A DNA stretch of 64,000 nucleotides from DASSUW01 sp963759375 (GCA_963759375.1 CAVWYY010000006.1:434001-498000); one strand, 5' to 3'; shown: positions 41,410 to 50,527, counted from the stretch's first letter. Notes: generated by a model from the letters alone, not told the origin. A program made the numbers and translations.

Positions 41410-43024
41410 GACGGCGACAGCGCGCCACGGCGAGCGGCCGATGACGATCACGTTCCTCGGTCACGCAGGGTTCTGTGTGGAGACCCCGAGCACGATCCTC
41501 ATCACGGACCCCTGGTTGTCGCCCATGGGTGCATTCGACTCCGCGTGGTTCCAGTACCCCCGCAATCACCACCTCGCGGCGTACGTGCAGGAGAAGCTCG
41601 CCGACTCGCGCAAGGAGCGCTTCCTCTACGTCAGCCACGAGCACAAGGACCACCTCGACCTGCCGTTTCTGCACAGCCTCGCCTGCCGCGACTTCACGCT
41701 GGTGCTCGCGGACTTCCGACGGACGTACCTGCGCACGGCGTTCGCCGACTACCGCTGCAAGGAGGCCGTGTACCTCTCAGATTCGCAGAGCGTCGAGGTG
41801 CCCGACGGGACCATCACGCTCTATCTCGACGACTCCGAACTCAATCGCGACTCCGCGATGCTCCTCAAGGCCGCCGGCCGCTCGTTCCTGAACCTCAACG
41901 ACTGCCGCATCTTCGACGCGCTCCCGACCATCGGGAGAACACAGGGCCCGATCGACGTCTTCGCGTGCCAGTTCTCTGGGGCAGGGTGGCATCCGACCTG
42001 TTACGACTACCCGCGCGACACCTACGAGGCCATCGCCAGGCGCAAGATGATGGCCAAGTTCATGAGCGTGGCCCGGGGGATCCGGGCGTTGACCCCGGGC
42101 GTGTATCTGCCGTCTGCCGGGCCGCCGTGCTTCCTGGACCCGATGTTGTTCCACCTCAACTTCGAGGAGGTCAACATCTTCCCACGCGCCGACACACTGC
42201 TCGACTTCCTCGAGCGGAAGCTGAAGAACTCGCCGACGGCGTGGTTCGACATGATGCCCGGCGACGTCCTGGACGTCGCGTCGCGCTCGGTGGTCTACAA
42301 CGCGCCGGACCGCGTCGGTCCCCACAACCACGCGGAGTACGTGAAGGCGTACGCCGCCGACTACGAGGGCTTCTTCGCCGACCGGCAGCGCCGGTACAAC
42401 GGCAAAGGCAACGGCAACGGCAACGGCGACGGAGACGGAGAGCTGCTCGAGCGCCTCAAGGACGCGCTCTCGGACAAGCTGGAGCAACTCACCCTGCATG
42501 ATCGCGTCCGGACTCCTGTCTACTTCCGGCTCGGCGATCAGTCCGACCAGATGCTGCGGCTGGACTTCCCGAGCAAGGCGGTCGAGTACGCCAGCGCCGT
42601 CGCGGAAACCGACTACTACTCGATCTCCACGCCGTCCTGGGAGGTCGAGCGCATCCTCGACGGCAAGATCACCTGGGACGACTTCTCGCTGACGTTCCGT
42701 ATGCGACTCGATCGCGAGCCCGACGTCTATCAGACGCTCGTGCAGGGCTTTCTGCGGCTCGAACCGGAGGACATGAACTGGTTCTGCGCCAAGCTGCTGA
42801 ACATCGAGGGCCGGCAGGAGCGGATCATCGTCGAAGCCGATGGGAAGCGATATGCCGTCGACCGGTACTGCCCGCATCAGGGCGGCGACCTGAGGTGGGC
42901 ATGGGTCGAGGAGCAGCGGTTCCTGACCTGCGCTCGGCACCAATGGCAGTTCGACCTCGAGTGCGCTGGGGAAGCCCGCAGGAACGCGGGGACGATCAAC
43001 GCCGTCTGCCTGGACGATGACTGA
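41402..43024 (+). CDS. MBL-fold protein with C-terminal Rieske [2Fe-2S] domain
   Basis: 540 residues from ATG 41402 (8 nt overlap with sqdB; ATG 41441 possible). The N-terminal metallo-beta-lactamase/UlaG-like fold has FLGHAGFCVETPSTILITDP and HEHKDHLD (H79, H81, D83, H84). A glycine/asparagine linker (NGNGNGDGDG, about 335-347) precedes a region of unknown fold, and a Rieske domain closes with CPHQGGDL (C490, H492) and CARHQW (C510, H513). Rieske plus MBL modules are known in CMP-Neu5Ac hydroxylase, with the order reversed. Coupling to sqdB suggests oxidation of a nucleotide sulfosugar or its product; this is inference. Confidence 0.85.
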   Translation: MPETATARHGERPMTITFLGHAGFCVETPSTILITDPWLSPMGAFDSAWFQYPRNHHLAAYVQEKLADSRKERFLYVSHEHKDHLDLPFLHSLACRDFTLVLADFRRTYLRTAFADYRCKEAVYLSDSQSVEVPDGTITLYLDDSELNRDSAMLLKAAGRSFLNLNDCRIFDALPTIGRTQGPIDVFACQFSGAGWHPTCYDYPRDTYEAIARRKMMAKFMSVARGIRALTPGVYLPSAGPPCFLDPMLFHLNFEEVNIFPRADTLLDFLERKLKNSPTAWFDMMPGDVLDVASRSVVYNAPDRVGPHNHAEYVKAYAADYEGFFADRQRRYNGKGNGNGNGDGDGELLERLKDALSDKLEQLTLHDRVRTPVYFRLGDQSDQMLRLDFPSKAVEYASAVAETDYYSISTPSWEVERILDGKITWDDFSLTFRMRLDREPDVYQTLVQGFLRLEPEDMNWFCAKLLNIEGRQERIIVEADGKRYAVDRYCPHQGGDLRWAWVEEQRFLTCARHQWQFDLECAGEARRNAGTINAVCLDDD

Positions 43025-43091
43025 CCGTGCCTGGGTGGAACGCCGACCGGCGGCGGCAGGTCGGTAGCGACGACTCGACGGTCAGGGTCCG

Positions 43092-46000
43092 ATGAGCGGT
43101 GCCCGCGTCGTTCTCCCGTTGGTCGCCGGAGCACTGCTCCTGCTGGCGGCCGCGGCGTTCGGGGGCGGGGACGCGGCGTTGGACGAGCGCGTCACCGCCG
43201 CGCTGGTGCTCCTGGCGGTTCTCATGGCGATCATCGGAGCGGTCCTGGCCGCTCCGCGCAGGAGTACCGAGCCCGACGCTCCAGCGATGGCCGAGCGATC
43301 CGACGCCGAGCTCGTGTCGTCGGCCGCCCGCGGACACAGCGACGACGCGTGGGCCGAGCTGCGACGACGCCATCGGCGCGCCATCGCCGCCTTGCTCGAG
43401 TACCTCCTCGGGGATCGCGACCATGCCGAGGAGGTCGCCGATGAGGTGTTCGCGACGGCGCGGGGGCGACTGCCGGACAAACCGGCGGAGACGAGTTTCA
43501 AGCAATGGATCCATTCGCTCGCGCTGGGCGCCGTCACGAAACCGGCCGTGGCCCCGGCGGACGACGACGGGGCGGCCACATCGGTGCCCCGAGGGCCCGA
43601 GGCGGGCGCCCTCCGCTCCAGGCCGCACTACGTGTCGGCGGACACCGCTCCGCCACAGTTCGCGGTCGCGCGACGCCTGATCGTCGCTCCCGCCTTTCTC
43701 GTGCTCTACGCCGCTGTCTGCGCGGCGATCGTCCCGGCACTCTCGACGTTGATGACCGGGTACGCGGAGGTGCTCTCGGCCCTCTCGGGAGTCGAGGCGT
43801 GGAAGCTGCTGGGCAAGGGAGGCTCCTTGTCGTTCCGGCCCTTCCTGCTCGCGCTGGCCGTTCTGCTCTGTGCCTTCGCTCCCGGCTCCCCTCGCGAGCG
43901 GCTTCGGCTGCTCGGGTTCGCGGCGGGCGTCTACCTCGCCGCCGTCGTCTCCGTCGACGTGGTCCTCGCGGTCGGCGAGCAGCTTCTGGTCCCACCCTTC
44001 TCCCAGGTGGGCGGTATCGCCGCCGGGCTCACCGGCCTCCTCGCGATCATCAGCACGATCTTCCTCCGCTACCGCCTTCCGGTCGGGATCAAGGTCGTCC
44101 CGAACCGGCGCAGGTCCCGACGGTTCTTCGTGATGCTCGGCGTGACCGGCGTGGTCGTCGCCTCGGCGGTCGCGGCGCTGTCCCTGGCCCGCACGCGGTA
44201 TTTCGACGACTGGCACCTCCGCTTCATCGGTGGCCTCGACTCCGAAGTCGTCCTGTTCCTGCTTGGCATGGTCTGCGTGCTCGCGGTGTGGAGCGCGTTG
44301 GATCGCGCGTCCAAGCCGCACGAGGGCCCATGGCTGTCGGCGGCGTTTCTCATCCCTGCGTTCAACGAGGCGCATGGCATCGCCGAGACCATCCGGTCAA
44401 TCGACGTCGCCGCGTCGCGGTATCGCGCCATCTGCGACGTGTACGTGGTCGACAACGGCTCGTGGGACGACACCATCGCAGTCGCCCGGAGCGCGCTCGA
44501 CGCCTGCCCCCACCTCCAAGGGCACGTGCTCGAATGCCAGACGCCGGGCAAGTCGCACGCGCTCAACTTCGGCTTGCGTCGCATCGAGCAGGACGTGATC
44601 GTCCGCATCGACGCCGACACGTCCGTGGAGCCGTCACTGATGGAGAACGTCATGCCCTGGTTCTGGGACCCCTCCGTCGGCGCGGTCGGCGGTCTTCCGC
44701 TTCCCAAGCACAGCGTTGTCCGGTGGTTGCGCCCGCTGCGTCTCATCGAGGTCTACTACGGCGTCCACTTCCTGCGCGCGGCGCAGAGCGCCGCGGACGC
44801 CGTCCTGGTCGTCCCAGGACTGATCGCAGCCTATCGGCGCGACGTGGTCGACGAGCTCGGCGGGTTCGGCGAAGGCTTCAACGGCGAGGACGCCGATATC
44901 ACCGTTCGAATCGGCCGGCTGGGCTACCGGGTGGTCACCGATCCCGACGTGCGCGTCTACACGGAGGTGCCGGAGAGCCTCGCGCAGTTCCGCGAGCAGC
45001 GGCAGCGCTGGTCTCGCGGGCTCTACCACATGGCGCGCCGGAACATGTCGAGCATCTGGATGCGGCAGGGAGCCCGCTCACTGTGGAACCTCCCGTGGTC
45101 GATCTTCAACGCCTCCAGGCGCGCGATGATGATTCCGGTCCTCGTCGCCGCGCTCACCGTGGAGATCCTGGAGCCGTCGGTCTTCTCGCTCCGCGAGGTA
45201 TCGGTCGTCGCCGGGTTCCTCGTCGGGCTGCAGCTCATCGTCATCTCGCTGCTGCTCATCGCCCATCGCAGGTTCGCGGTCTTGCCCTACGTCCCGAGTT
45301 ACCTCCTGTTCCGCATGCTGCGGGCGTACATCGCGTTCGAGACCGTGCTGACGCTTCGGCTGAAGGAGCGCCGCGCCGAGGCCGGCGACCCGTCGCCGAG
45401 CCCCGCGTTCGAGCCGGCGGACCTGCGCCCTGCGCTCAGCGTCTTCGCGGACGACATGCTGGCGCCGATCCCCGAAAAGGGACTCCGGCGCAGGGCGGAG
45501 GCATACGTGGAGGGGCTGCTCGCCGACGGCGGAGGCGCCGACGACAAGAGGATCGAGTCACCGTGGCCGTGGGAGCCTGTACGTGCACGGCTTGCTACCC
45601 GCCTGGCGGATGAGTCGCCGGCGCTCGGGTGGATCCTCGAGCGCGTCGCCCTCGGCGCGCCGCAGGCGGAAACCGCGGCGGTCGTCCTGGCGGCCGACGG
45701 AGCTGGGAGCTGCCCGGTCAACTGGCGCCTGCCGTCGTCGAACGGTAGTTCCCGACGCGCGCCCAGCCCGCCGGAGCACGGCGGCGACGACGGAGATCTC
45801 ACCGGGCCTGTGATCGAGATGCTCACGGAGCTGCGCTCGTGGGGCGTCGTGCCACCGGTGATCTGTGCCGGCAGGCGCAACGGGGGCGTGGAGGAGCTGC
45901 GCAGAGGGCTGGAGGCGGGCAGCTTCCGCTACGTGCTCGAGGTGAGCGGCTCGACGCAGGCGACGGCGGCAGTTCAGACGTTGCTCGTGTCGGACCGCGG

Positions 46001-46523
46001 CAACGGATCGGCGCCGCGCAGCGCACCGCTCAGCGAGATCGCGCTGGCCACCGGTTTGCGCAAGGCTCGAACGATCACCTGGGACGAACCGGACGGCCCG
46101 CGGACCTCGCGGTTCCTGATCCTCGGCGTCGTGCCGGCTGACTCCGCGCCACGCGGCACGAGACGGCGCGAGAGCCTTATCCACTTCGCGATCTGCGAAT
46201 GGCCACAGGGCGCCGAACACCCGACGTCCTACTGGCTGAGCAACCTGCCGGCGGGTATCGACGTCCAGCGCCTCGTCGAGCTCGCGAAGCTCCGCCGGGG
46301 CGCCGGCCCGGACCACGCGGCACTCGAGCGGGAGCTGGCGCTCGACCAGGCTAGGACGTGGAGCCCCGCCGCGTGGGATAGCCACGTGACGCTTGTGTCG
46401 CTCACCTGGGGCTTCCTGCTCCTCCGGCGCGGTCGCGACCCAGGTGCGCGGGGCGCATCCCCGCGGCGGGCGTTCGGTCGCCGCCGCGTGCGCCGGCGCG
46501 AGCACGCGCAGGTCAGGAGCTGA
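43092..46523 (+). CDS. GT2 polysaccharide synthase fused to sigma-region-2-like and degenerate IS701-transposase-like domains
   Basis: 1143 residues in one unbroken frame. Residues 5-53 hold two hydrophobic helices; 70-146 read as ECF sigma region 2 (DAELVSSAARGHSDDAWAEL, GDRDHAEEVADEVFATARGR). Then come further helices, and a processive GT2 domain at about 412-650 with VVDNGSWDD, the DAD site (507-509), GED (598-600) and QRQRW (636-640); helices follow to 755. From about 840 to 1115 the sequence matches the C-terminal half of IS701-type transposases (HPTSYWLSNLPAGIDVQRLV, ELAKLRR, then SPAAWDSHVTLVSLTWGFLL), but the first catalytic aspartate motif is absent and the later ones are altered. 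Likely a membrane glucan synthase of the CslA type with domesticated cytoplasmic domains. Confidence 0.75.
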   Translation: MSGARVVLPLVAGALLLLAAAAFGGGDAALDERVTAALVLLAVLMAIIGAVLAAPRRSTEPDAPAMAERSDAELVSSAARGHSDDAWAELRRRHRRAIAALLEYLLGDRDHAEEVADEVFATARGRLPDKPAETSFKQWIHSLALGAVTKPAVAPADDDGAATSVPRGPEAGALRSRPHYVSADTAPPQFAVARRLIVAPAFLVLYAAVCAAIVPALSTLMTGYAEVLSALSGVEAWKLLGKGGSLSFRPFLLALAVLLCAFAPGSPRERLRLLGFAAGVYLAAVVSVDVVLAVGEQLLVPPFSQVGGIAAGLTGLLAIISTIFLRYRLPVGIKVVPNRRRSRRFFVMLGVTGVVVASAVAALSLARTRYFDDWHLRFIGGLDSEVVLFLLGMVCVLAVWSALDRASKPHEGPWLSAAFLIPAFNEAHGIAETIRSIDVAASRYRAICDVYVVDNGSWDDTIAVARSALDACPHLQGHVLECQTPGKSHALNFGLRRIEQDVIVRIDADTSVEPSLMENVMPWFWDPSVGAVGGLPLPKHSVVRWLRPLRLIEVYYGVHFLRAAQSAADAVLVVPGLIAAYRRDVVDELGGFGEGFNGEDADITVRIGRLGYRVVTDPDVRVYTEVPESLAQFREQRQRWSRGLYHMARRNMSSIWMRQGARSLWNLPWSIFNASRRAMMIPVLVAALTVEILEPSVFSLREVSVVAGFLVGLQLIVISLLLIAHRRFAVLPYVPSYLLFRMLRAYIAFETVLTLRLKERRAEAGDPSPSPAFEPADLRPALSVFADDMLAPIPEKGLRRRAEAYVEGLLADGGGADDKRIESPWPWEPVRARLATRLADESPALGWILERVALGAPQAETAAVVLAADGAGSCPVNWRLPSSNGSSRRAPSPPEHGGDDGDLTGPVIEMLTELRSWGVVPPVICAGRRNGGVEELRRGLEAGSFRYVLEVSGSTQATAAVQTLLVSDRGNGSAPRSAPLSEIALATGLRKARTITWDEPDGPRTSRFLILGVVPADSAPRGTRRRESLIHFAICEWPQGAEHPTSYWLSNLPAGIDVQRLVELAKLRRGAGPDHAALERELALDQARTWSPAAWDSHVTLVSLTWGFLLLRRGRDPGARGASPRRAFGRRRVRRREHAQVRS

Positions 46524-46655
46524 GGCGGGCGTGGCTCCGATGCGCGCTGCGTATCCGCAACGCGAGACGCAAGAAGGCCGGTAATGCGATTGACAGCGAA
46601 CGGCGCCGGCGCGAAGAATCGGGGCTGTTCGCGGAACCTCGAGCAAGGAGCTCAC

Positions 46656-49043
46656 ATGCCCGCGAAGCGCTGGCTCTCGCTAGCGGCGGCGGTGCTCGCC
46701 GCTGTCGCCGTTGGCGTTGTCGCCACACTGCCGCAGGCGACAGCTCAGACGAGCACCAATCCGGCGACGGTGGGCCAGTGGAGCGCGCCGTTCGAGATCG
46801 GCGTGAAAGGCATACACAGCACGGTGCTCGGCAACGGGAAGGTACTCCTGTTCTCCTATCCGGTGACGGCGGTCGGCAGCGACGCGCGCGTCTGGAACCC
46901 GGCCTCCGGCGGGACAACTGACGTGAGCCTGTCCTGGGCCCGCGACATCTTCTGCGCAGGGCACTCGCTCCTCCCGGACGGTCGCGTGTTCATCACCGGC
47001 GGGCACGTGCACGCCGGCGCTTACGGGCTCGGCGTCAAGAACAACGACTTCTTCGATCCCGCGTCCGGGTCGTTCAGCCCCGCCCCGATGCTCTCCGAGG
47101 AGCGCTGGTATCCCACCAACGTCACGCTCGGGAACGGCCGCGTCCTGATCTTCGGCGGCCTCAAGAACGGGCCGGAGAACATCAAGGCGCTCACGGTGGA
47201 GGCCTATGACCCCAGCGCGAATGCGGTCACGACGCTGCCTTCCAGCGCCGACAAGGGTCTGGGCAACTACCCGCGCCTGCACCTGCTGCGCAACGGGAAG
47301 ATCGCCTGGACGAACCAGGCGCGCACACAGCTCTTCAACCCGGACACCAATGGCTGGACCGCGTCGGCACTCACGACCGGCGGCGGCCGGGGCGAGTCGT
47401 TCGCCTCGGTGCTCCTGCCGGGCTCGACGAAGATCCTCCGGTTCGGCGGCCCGGACGGGTCCGGCGGCGCGGTCGCCGGCGCGGAGATCGGCGACTTCAG
47501 CACGAGCACCCCCACGTGGAGGCCCACCGGCTCCATGAGCACGGGTCGGGTATGGGTGAACCCCATCCTCCTCCCGGACGGCAAGGTCCTGGCGGTCGGC
47601 GGCGGGCGGGGTGGGACGTATACGAACCCGGTGCTCCAGAGCGAGCTGTTCGATCCGGCGACCGAGACGTGGTCGGTGATGGCATCGCAACAGGCTCCGC
47701 GCGTGTACCACTCGACCGCGGTGCTGCTCCCCGACGGCCGCGTGCTCTCGGCGGGGCAGGACAACGGCAACTACCAGACGAGGGCCGAGATCTACTCGCC
47801 GCCGTATCTCTTCAAGGGGCCGCGGCCGAGCATCACCGGCGCGCCGTCATCGGTCGACTACGGCGACGGCTTCACGATCTCCACGCCAGACGCCCGATCG
47901 ATCGCGCGAGTCGCGCTGGTTCGCCCCGACTCGATGACCCACAGCCTAAACCAGGACCAACGCCATGAGGACCTCGCCTTCAGCGTCACCGACGACGGCA
48001 CGTTGAGCGTCACCGCACCGGCGGGTGGGAACGTGGCGCCGCCCGGACCGTACATGCTGTTCCTGATCTCCGGCTCCGGCGTCCCGTCCGTCGCGTCCTT
48101 CATCGACGTGGCGGCCGGGGGGCCGCGACCGCCTGCGCCGGTCATCACCGGTTTCACGCCGACGAGCGGCGACATCGGCTCGGTGGTCACGATCTCCGGC
48201 ACGAACTTCACGGGGACGACCGCCGTCACCTTCGGCGGCGTGCCGGCCGGCCAGTTCGCGGTCGTCTCCGACACGTCCATCAGCGCCACCGTCCCGCCCG
48301 GCGCCACCACCGGCCGGATCCGTGTCACGACCGCGGGCGGCACCGCGACGAGCGCCAGCGACTTCACCGTGGGCAGCTCGCCGCCCGGCAGTCAGTACCG
48401 CGCCGCCGTGCTGGCCGACGGGCCGGTGGGGTATTGGCGGCTGGCGGAGACCTCGGGAGATGCCAAGGACGAGACCGGCATCGCCGGGCTCGGGCGCTAC
48501 CGGAACGGCGTGACGAGGGGTGTTGCCGGGGCCCTCCTCACCGATGCCAATCTCGCCGCGCGCTTCGACGGAGTCGACGACTACGTGAGCATCGGCCACA
48601 GCTCGGCTCTCAACTTCGGCGACACGTTCAGCTATGAGCTCTGGCTCAAGCGCGGCGCCGCACAGGGCACGAGCCAGCGTCTGCTTCACAAGGGCGCCGG
48701 TCCCGCCACACTCGGACTTGGCGCCAACAACAAGCTCGTGCTGCTTCCCGGCGGGACGGGCGCCGCCACCACGGCGTCCTCCGCGAGCGCCATCACCGAC
48801 CGGTTGTGGCACCACGTCGTCGCGACGAAGAGCGGCGCGAGCGCGCGCCTCTACGTCGACGGTGTCGACGTCACGGCGCTCGGCAGCAACACGACCATGA
48901 CCGCCAGCACGACCGCCCTGAACATCGCGAGGTCGACCAGCGGGACCGGGTATGCGGACGCCGACATCGACGAGGTCGCGGTCTACCCCGTGGCGCTGAG
49001 CCCGGAGCGGGTCCGCGCCCACTTCGAGGCCGGCCGCGGTTGA
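46656..49043 (+). CDS. Secreted GlxA/galactose-oxidase-like radical-copper oxidase with IPT and LamG domains
   Basis: 795 residues from ATG 46656, AAGGAG upstream. Signal segment 5-30. A kelch propeller (to about 380) and DUF1929 domain carry the full radical-copper set: Cys100 (IFCAGHS), Tyr152 (ERWYPT, its crosslink partner), Tyr351-His352 (RVYHSTAVLLPDGRV) and His429 (THSLNQDQR). An IPT/TIG domain (about 495-575) and a LamG/concanavalin-like domain (about 590-795) follow and may bind glycan. In Streptomyces GlxA works with the GT2 synthase CslA; here it also follows a GT2 gene, by 132 nt. It presumably oxidises a surface polysaccharide. Confidence 0.88.
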   Translation: MPAKRWLSLAAAVLAAVAVGVVATLPQATAQTSTNPATVGQWSAPFEIGVKGIHSTVLGNGKVLLFSYPVTAVGSDARVWNPASGGTTDVSLSWARDIFCAGHSLLPDGRVFITGGHVHAGAYGLGVKNNDFFDPASGSFSPAPMLSEERWYPTNVTLGNGRVLIFGGLKNGPENIKALTVEAYDPSANAVTTLPSSADKGLGNYPRLHLLRNGKIAWTNQARTQLFNPDTNGWTASALTTGGGRGESFASVLLPGSTKILRFGGPDGSGGAVAGAEIGDFSTSTPTWRPTGSMSTGRVWVNPILLPDGKVLAVGGGRGGTYTNPVLQSELFDPATETWSVMASQQAPRVYHSTAVLLPDGRVLSAGQDNGNYQTRAEIYSPPYLFKGPRPSITGAPSSVDYGDGFTISTPDARSIARVALVRPDSMTHSLNQDQRHEDLAFSVTDDGTLSVTAPAGGNVAPPGPYMLFLISGSGVPSVASFIDVAAGGPRPPAPVITGFTPTSGDIGSVVTISGTNFTGTTAVTFGGVPAGQFAVVSDTSISATVPPGATTGRIRVTTAGGTATSASDFTVGSSPPGSQYRAAVLADGPVGYWRLAETSGDAKDETGIAGLGRYRNGVTRGVAGALLTDANLAARFDGVDDYVSIGHSSALNFGDTFSYELWLKRGAAQGTSQRLLHKGAGPATLGLGANNKLVLLPGGTGAATTASSASAITDRLWHHVVATKSGASARLYVDGVDVTALGSNTTMTASTTALNIARSTSGTGYADADIDEVAVYPVALSPERVRAHFEAGRG

Positions 49044-50065
49044 CGGCACCCCCGCTGACCGCCCAGCCTCCGCCGCGAGCCCATCGTGCGCAGCGTCCGC
49101 GCGGCCTGTTCGGGCTGCTGATCGCGGTCCTGTTGCTGGCGCCGGTCCTTGCGGCACTGTGGCCGAGCTCCGACCCGGGGCCACCCCTGCGTGGCCGGAT
49201 CATGGAGATCAGCGCCGCGACGAACGCGCTCCGGAGCACGGTGCAACTGCCGCCTCCGAATGACATCGAGGCCGGGCTCGGCGCCGTCTGGGTGACCCGG
49301 ACCGTCGGGACCCGCGCAGGTGTCGCCCGCCTGGAATCCCAGCACGACCCACGCCCCGCGTCGATCGTGCTCGGTGCTCCGGAAGCGGTGATCCGTGACG
49401 ACCTCGCCGTCGGTGAAGGCGCCGTGTGGGTGGCCCTCGCCGAGGGGCTCTTCCGCGTCGACCCGAGCTTGACCCGTCAGCCCCGAAGGATGTTCGCACC
49501 CGGCCGCGGCCAGGTCCTCGGCGGCGTCGCCGACGGCGCGGGAGCGGTCTGGGTCATCAACGTCACCCTCGGCACGCTGTCCCGGCTTGATCCGGTCACA
49601 GGCGCGGTGACACGCGTCGTCCCGGTCGGGGCATCGCCGAACGGCGTCGAGGTGGGCGACGGTGCCGTCTGGGTCACCAGCGCGTCGAGCCCGCAGGTCC
49701 TGAAGATCTCTTCCACGGGGGAACGCGTCCTGGACACGGTCCCGCTCAGGGCGCCCGCGAGCGCCATCGCCGTCGGCGCGGGCGCCGTCTGGGTCGCCGT
49801 GGACACCCGCGACGCCGTGGCGAAGATCGACATCCGCTCGAGCCGCGTCGAGTGGATATCGGTCGGCACGAGACCTACGGGACTGTCCGTCACCGACGCC
49901 GCGGTGTGGGTGGCGAACAGCGGGTCGAAGACAGTGTCGCGGATCGACCCCCGCACGGACGAGGTGGTGGCCACGATCCGGGTTCCCGAGCGACCGTACC
50001 GGATTGCCGCCGACTCCACGGGCGTCTGGGTCACCTCCCTCGGCGCGCCGGCTCCGCACTCGTAG
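49040..50065 (+). CDS. Membrane-anchored beta-propeller protein
   Basis: 341 residues from TTG 49040, which overlaps the oxidase stop (TTGA). One N-terminal membrane helix (GLFGLLIAVLLLAPVLAALW), then six or seven repeats of about 42 residues each ending in GAVWV (for example GLGAVWVTR, GEGAVWVALAEG, GDGAVWVTSASS, GAGAVWVAVDTRD, TDAAVWVANSGSKT). This is a YncE/virginiamycin B lyase-like propeller that faces the outside. Coupled to the oxidase gene, it probably serves the same process, as a binding or assembly partner. Confidence 0.8.
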   Translation: MTAPPLTAQPPPRAHRAQRPRGLFGLLIAVLLLAPVLAALWPSSDPGPPLRGRIMEISAATNALRSTVQLPPPNDIEAGLGAVWVTRTVGTRAGVARLESQHDPRPASIVLGAPEAVIRDDLAVGEGAVWVALAEGLFRVDPSLTRQPRRMFAPGRGQVLGGVADGAGAVWVINVTLGTLSRLDPVTGAVTRVVPVGASPNGVEVGDGAVWVTSASSPQVLKISSTGERVLDTVPLRAPASAIAVGAGAVWVAVDTRDAVAKIDIRSSRVEWISVGTRPTGLSVTDAAVWVANSGSKTVSRIDPRTDEVVATIRVPERPYRIAADSTGVWVTSLGAPAPHS

Positions 50066-50113
50066 GCCCAGCCGGCGCAGGTCAGCGAGGAGGCGTATTA
50101 CGACGATCGCCTT

Positions 50114-50165
50114 GCGAGGGGTGAGCGACGGGATTCGAACCCGCGACCGCCGGGACCACAACCCG
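50114..50165 (-). repeat. Right att-like repeat inside tRNA-His
   Basis: The tRNA-His segment matching the remnant at 35173-35224, from six bases beyond the 3' end to the anticodon stem. It keeps the tRNA intact, as expected where an element restores the 3' end of its target gene. Confidence 0.7.
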
Positions 50166-50193
50166 GAGCTCTACCAACTGAGCTACGCCCACC
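50120..50193 (-). tRNA. tRNA-His (anticodon GTG)
   Basis: Read on the minus strand: acceptor GTGGGCG pairs with CGCTCAC (one G-T), D arm GCTC-AGTTGGTA-GAGC, anticodon stem CCGGG/CCCGG around TTGTGGT, T arm GCGGG-TTCGAAT-CCCGT. The base before the acceptor is G and the discriminator is C, the extra G-1:C73 pair specific to tRNA-His. CCA is not encoded. Confidence 0.97.
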
Positions 50194-50227
50194 GTGCGCG
50201 CCGCAAGTCTAGCGGCGCGCGGGTGCC

Positions 50228-50426
50228 TCAGAGGCCGAGCTTGTCGCCGATGCCGCCGCCTCCGAGCTGGCCGATCAGGTCCTGCGGATCGATGCCGAAC
50301 TTCTCCAGCAGACCGGCGTGCTGCTCGGTGTCGACCTGGTCGGGCAGCTCGCCCTCGGCCTGGCTCGCCTCGTCGTCCTGCCCGCGTGAGCGCAGGAGCT
50401 CGAGGCTTGTCCTTGGGTATCTGCAT
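50228..50426 (-). CDS. Small acidic protein (frameshifted near 50405)
   Basis: ATG 50426 with GGGAGGAG upstream starts MQIPKDK. One extra C near 50405 breaks the frame; without it the protein continues LELLRSRGQDDEASQAEGEL, PDQVDTEQHAGLLEKFGIDP and QDLIGQLGGGGIGDKLGL, about 65 residues. No known family. It is divergent from the xanthine dehydrogenase operon. Confidence 0.6.
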
Positions 50427-50527
50427 GGGGCTCCTCCCTGTCGATGGCCGGAGGCTGCCCCCTGCGCGAGCCGGGCACTCGCAGGCAGGCGCGTGCGCGT
50501 TCGGACGACCCTGAATATCCTGCCCGG

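Larger units (their letters stand above)
35173..50193. mobile_element. Putative 15-kb genomic island at tRNA-His
   Basis: The intact tRNA-His (minus strand, 3' end at 50120) and a 52-bp copy of its 3' half at 35173-35224 are direct repeats flanking about 15 kb. The island lies on the 3' side of the tRNA and the remnant ends within the anticodon stem, the geometry left by tRNA-targeting tyrosine integrases. No tyrosine integrase gene remains inside. Contents share a surface-glycan and sulfur theme and include two proteins fused to inactive recombinase or transposase domains. The operator repeats of region A are absent here. Four mismatches in the repeat imply an old insertion. Confidence 0.5.

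Noticed and set aside
42401..42440. GGCAAC microsatellite
   Set aside because: It encodes a Gly/Asn/Asp linker between domains of the MBL-Rieske protein and needs no other explanation.
45600..46523. Separate active IS701 insertion at the end of the GT2 gene
   Set aside because: It is in frame with the synthase, has no visible terminal inverted repeats or own start site, lacks the N-terminal half and the catalytic acidic residues.
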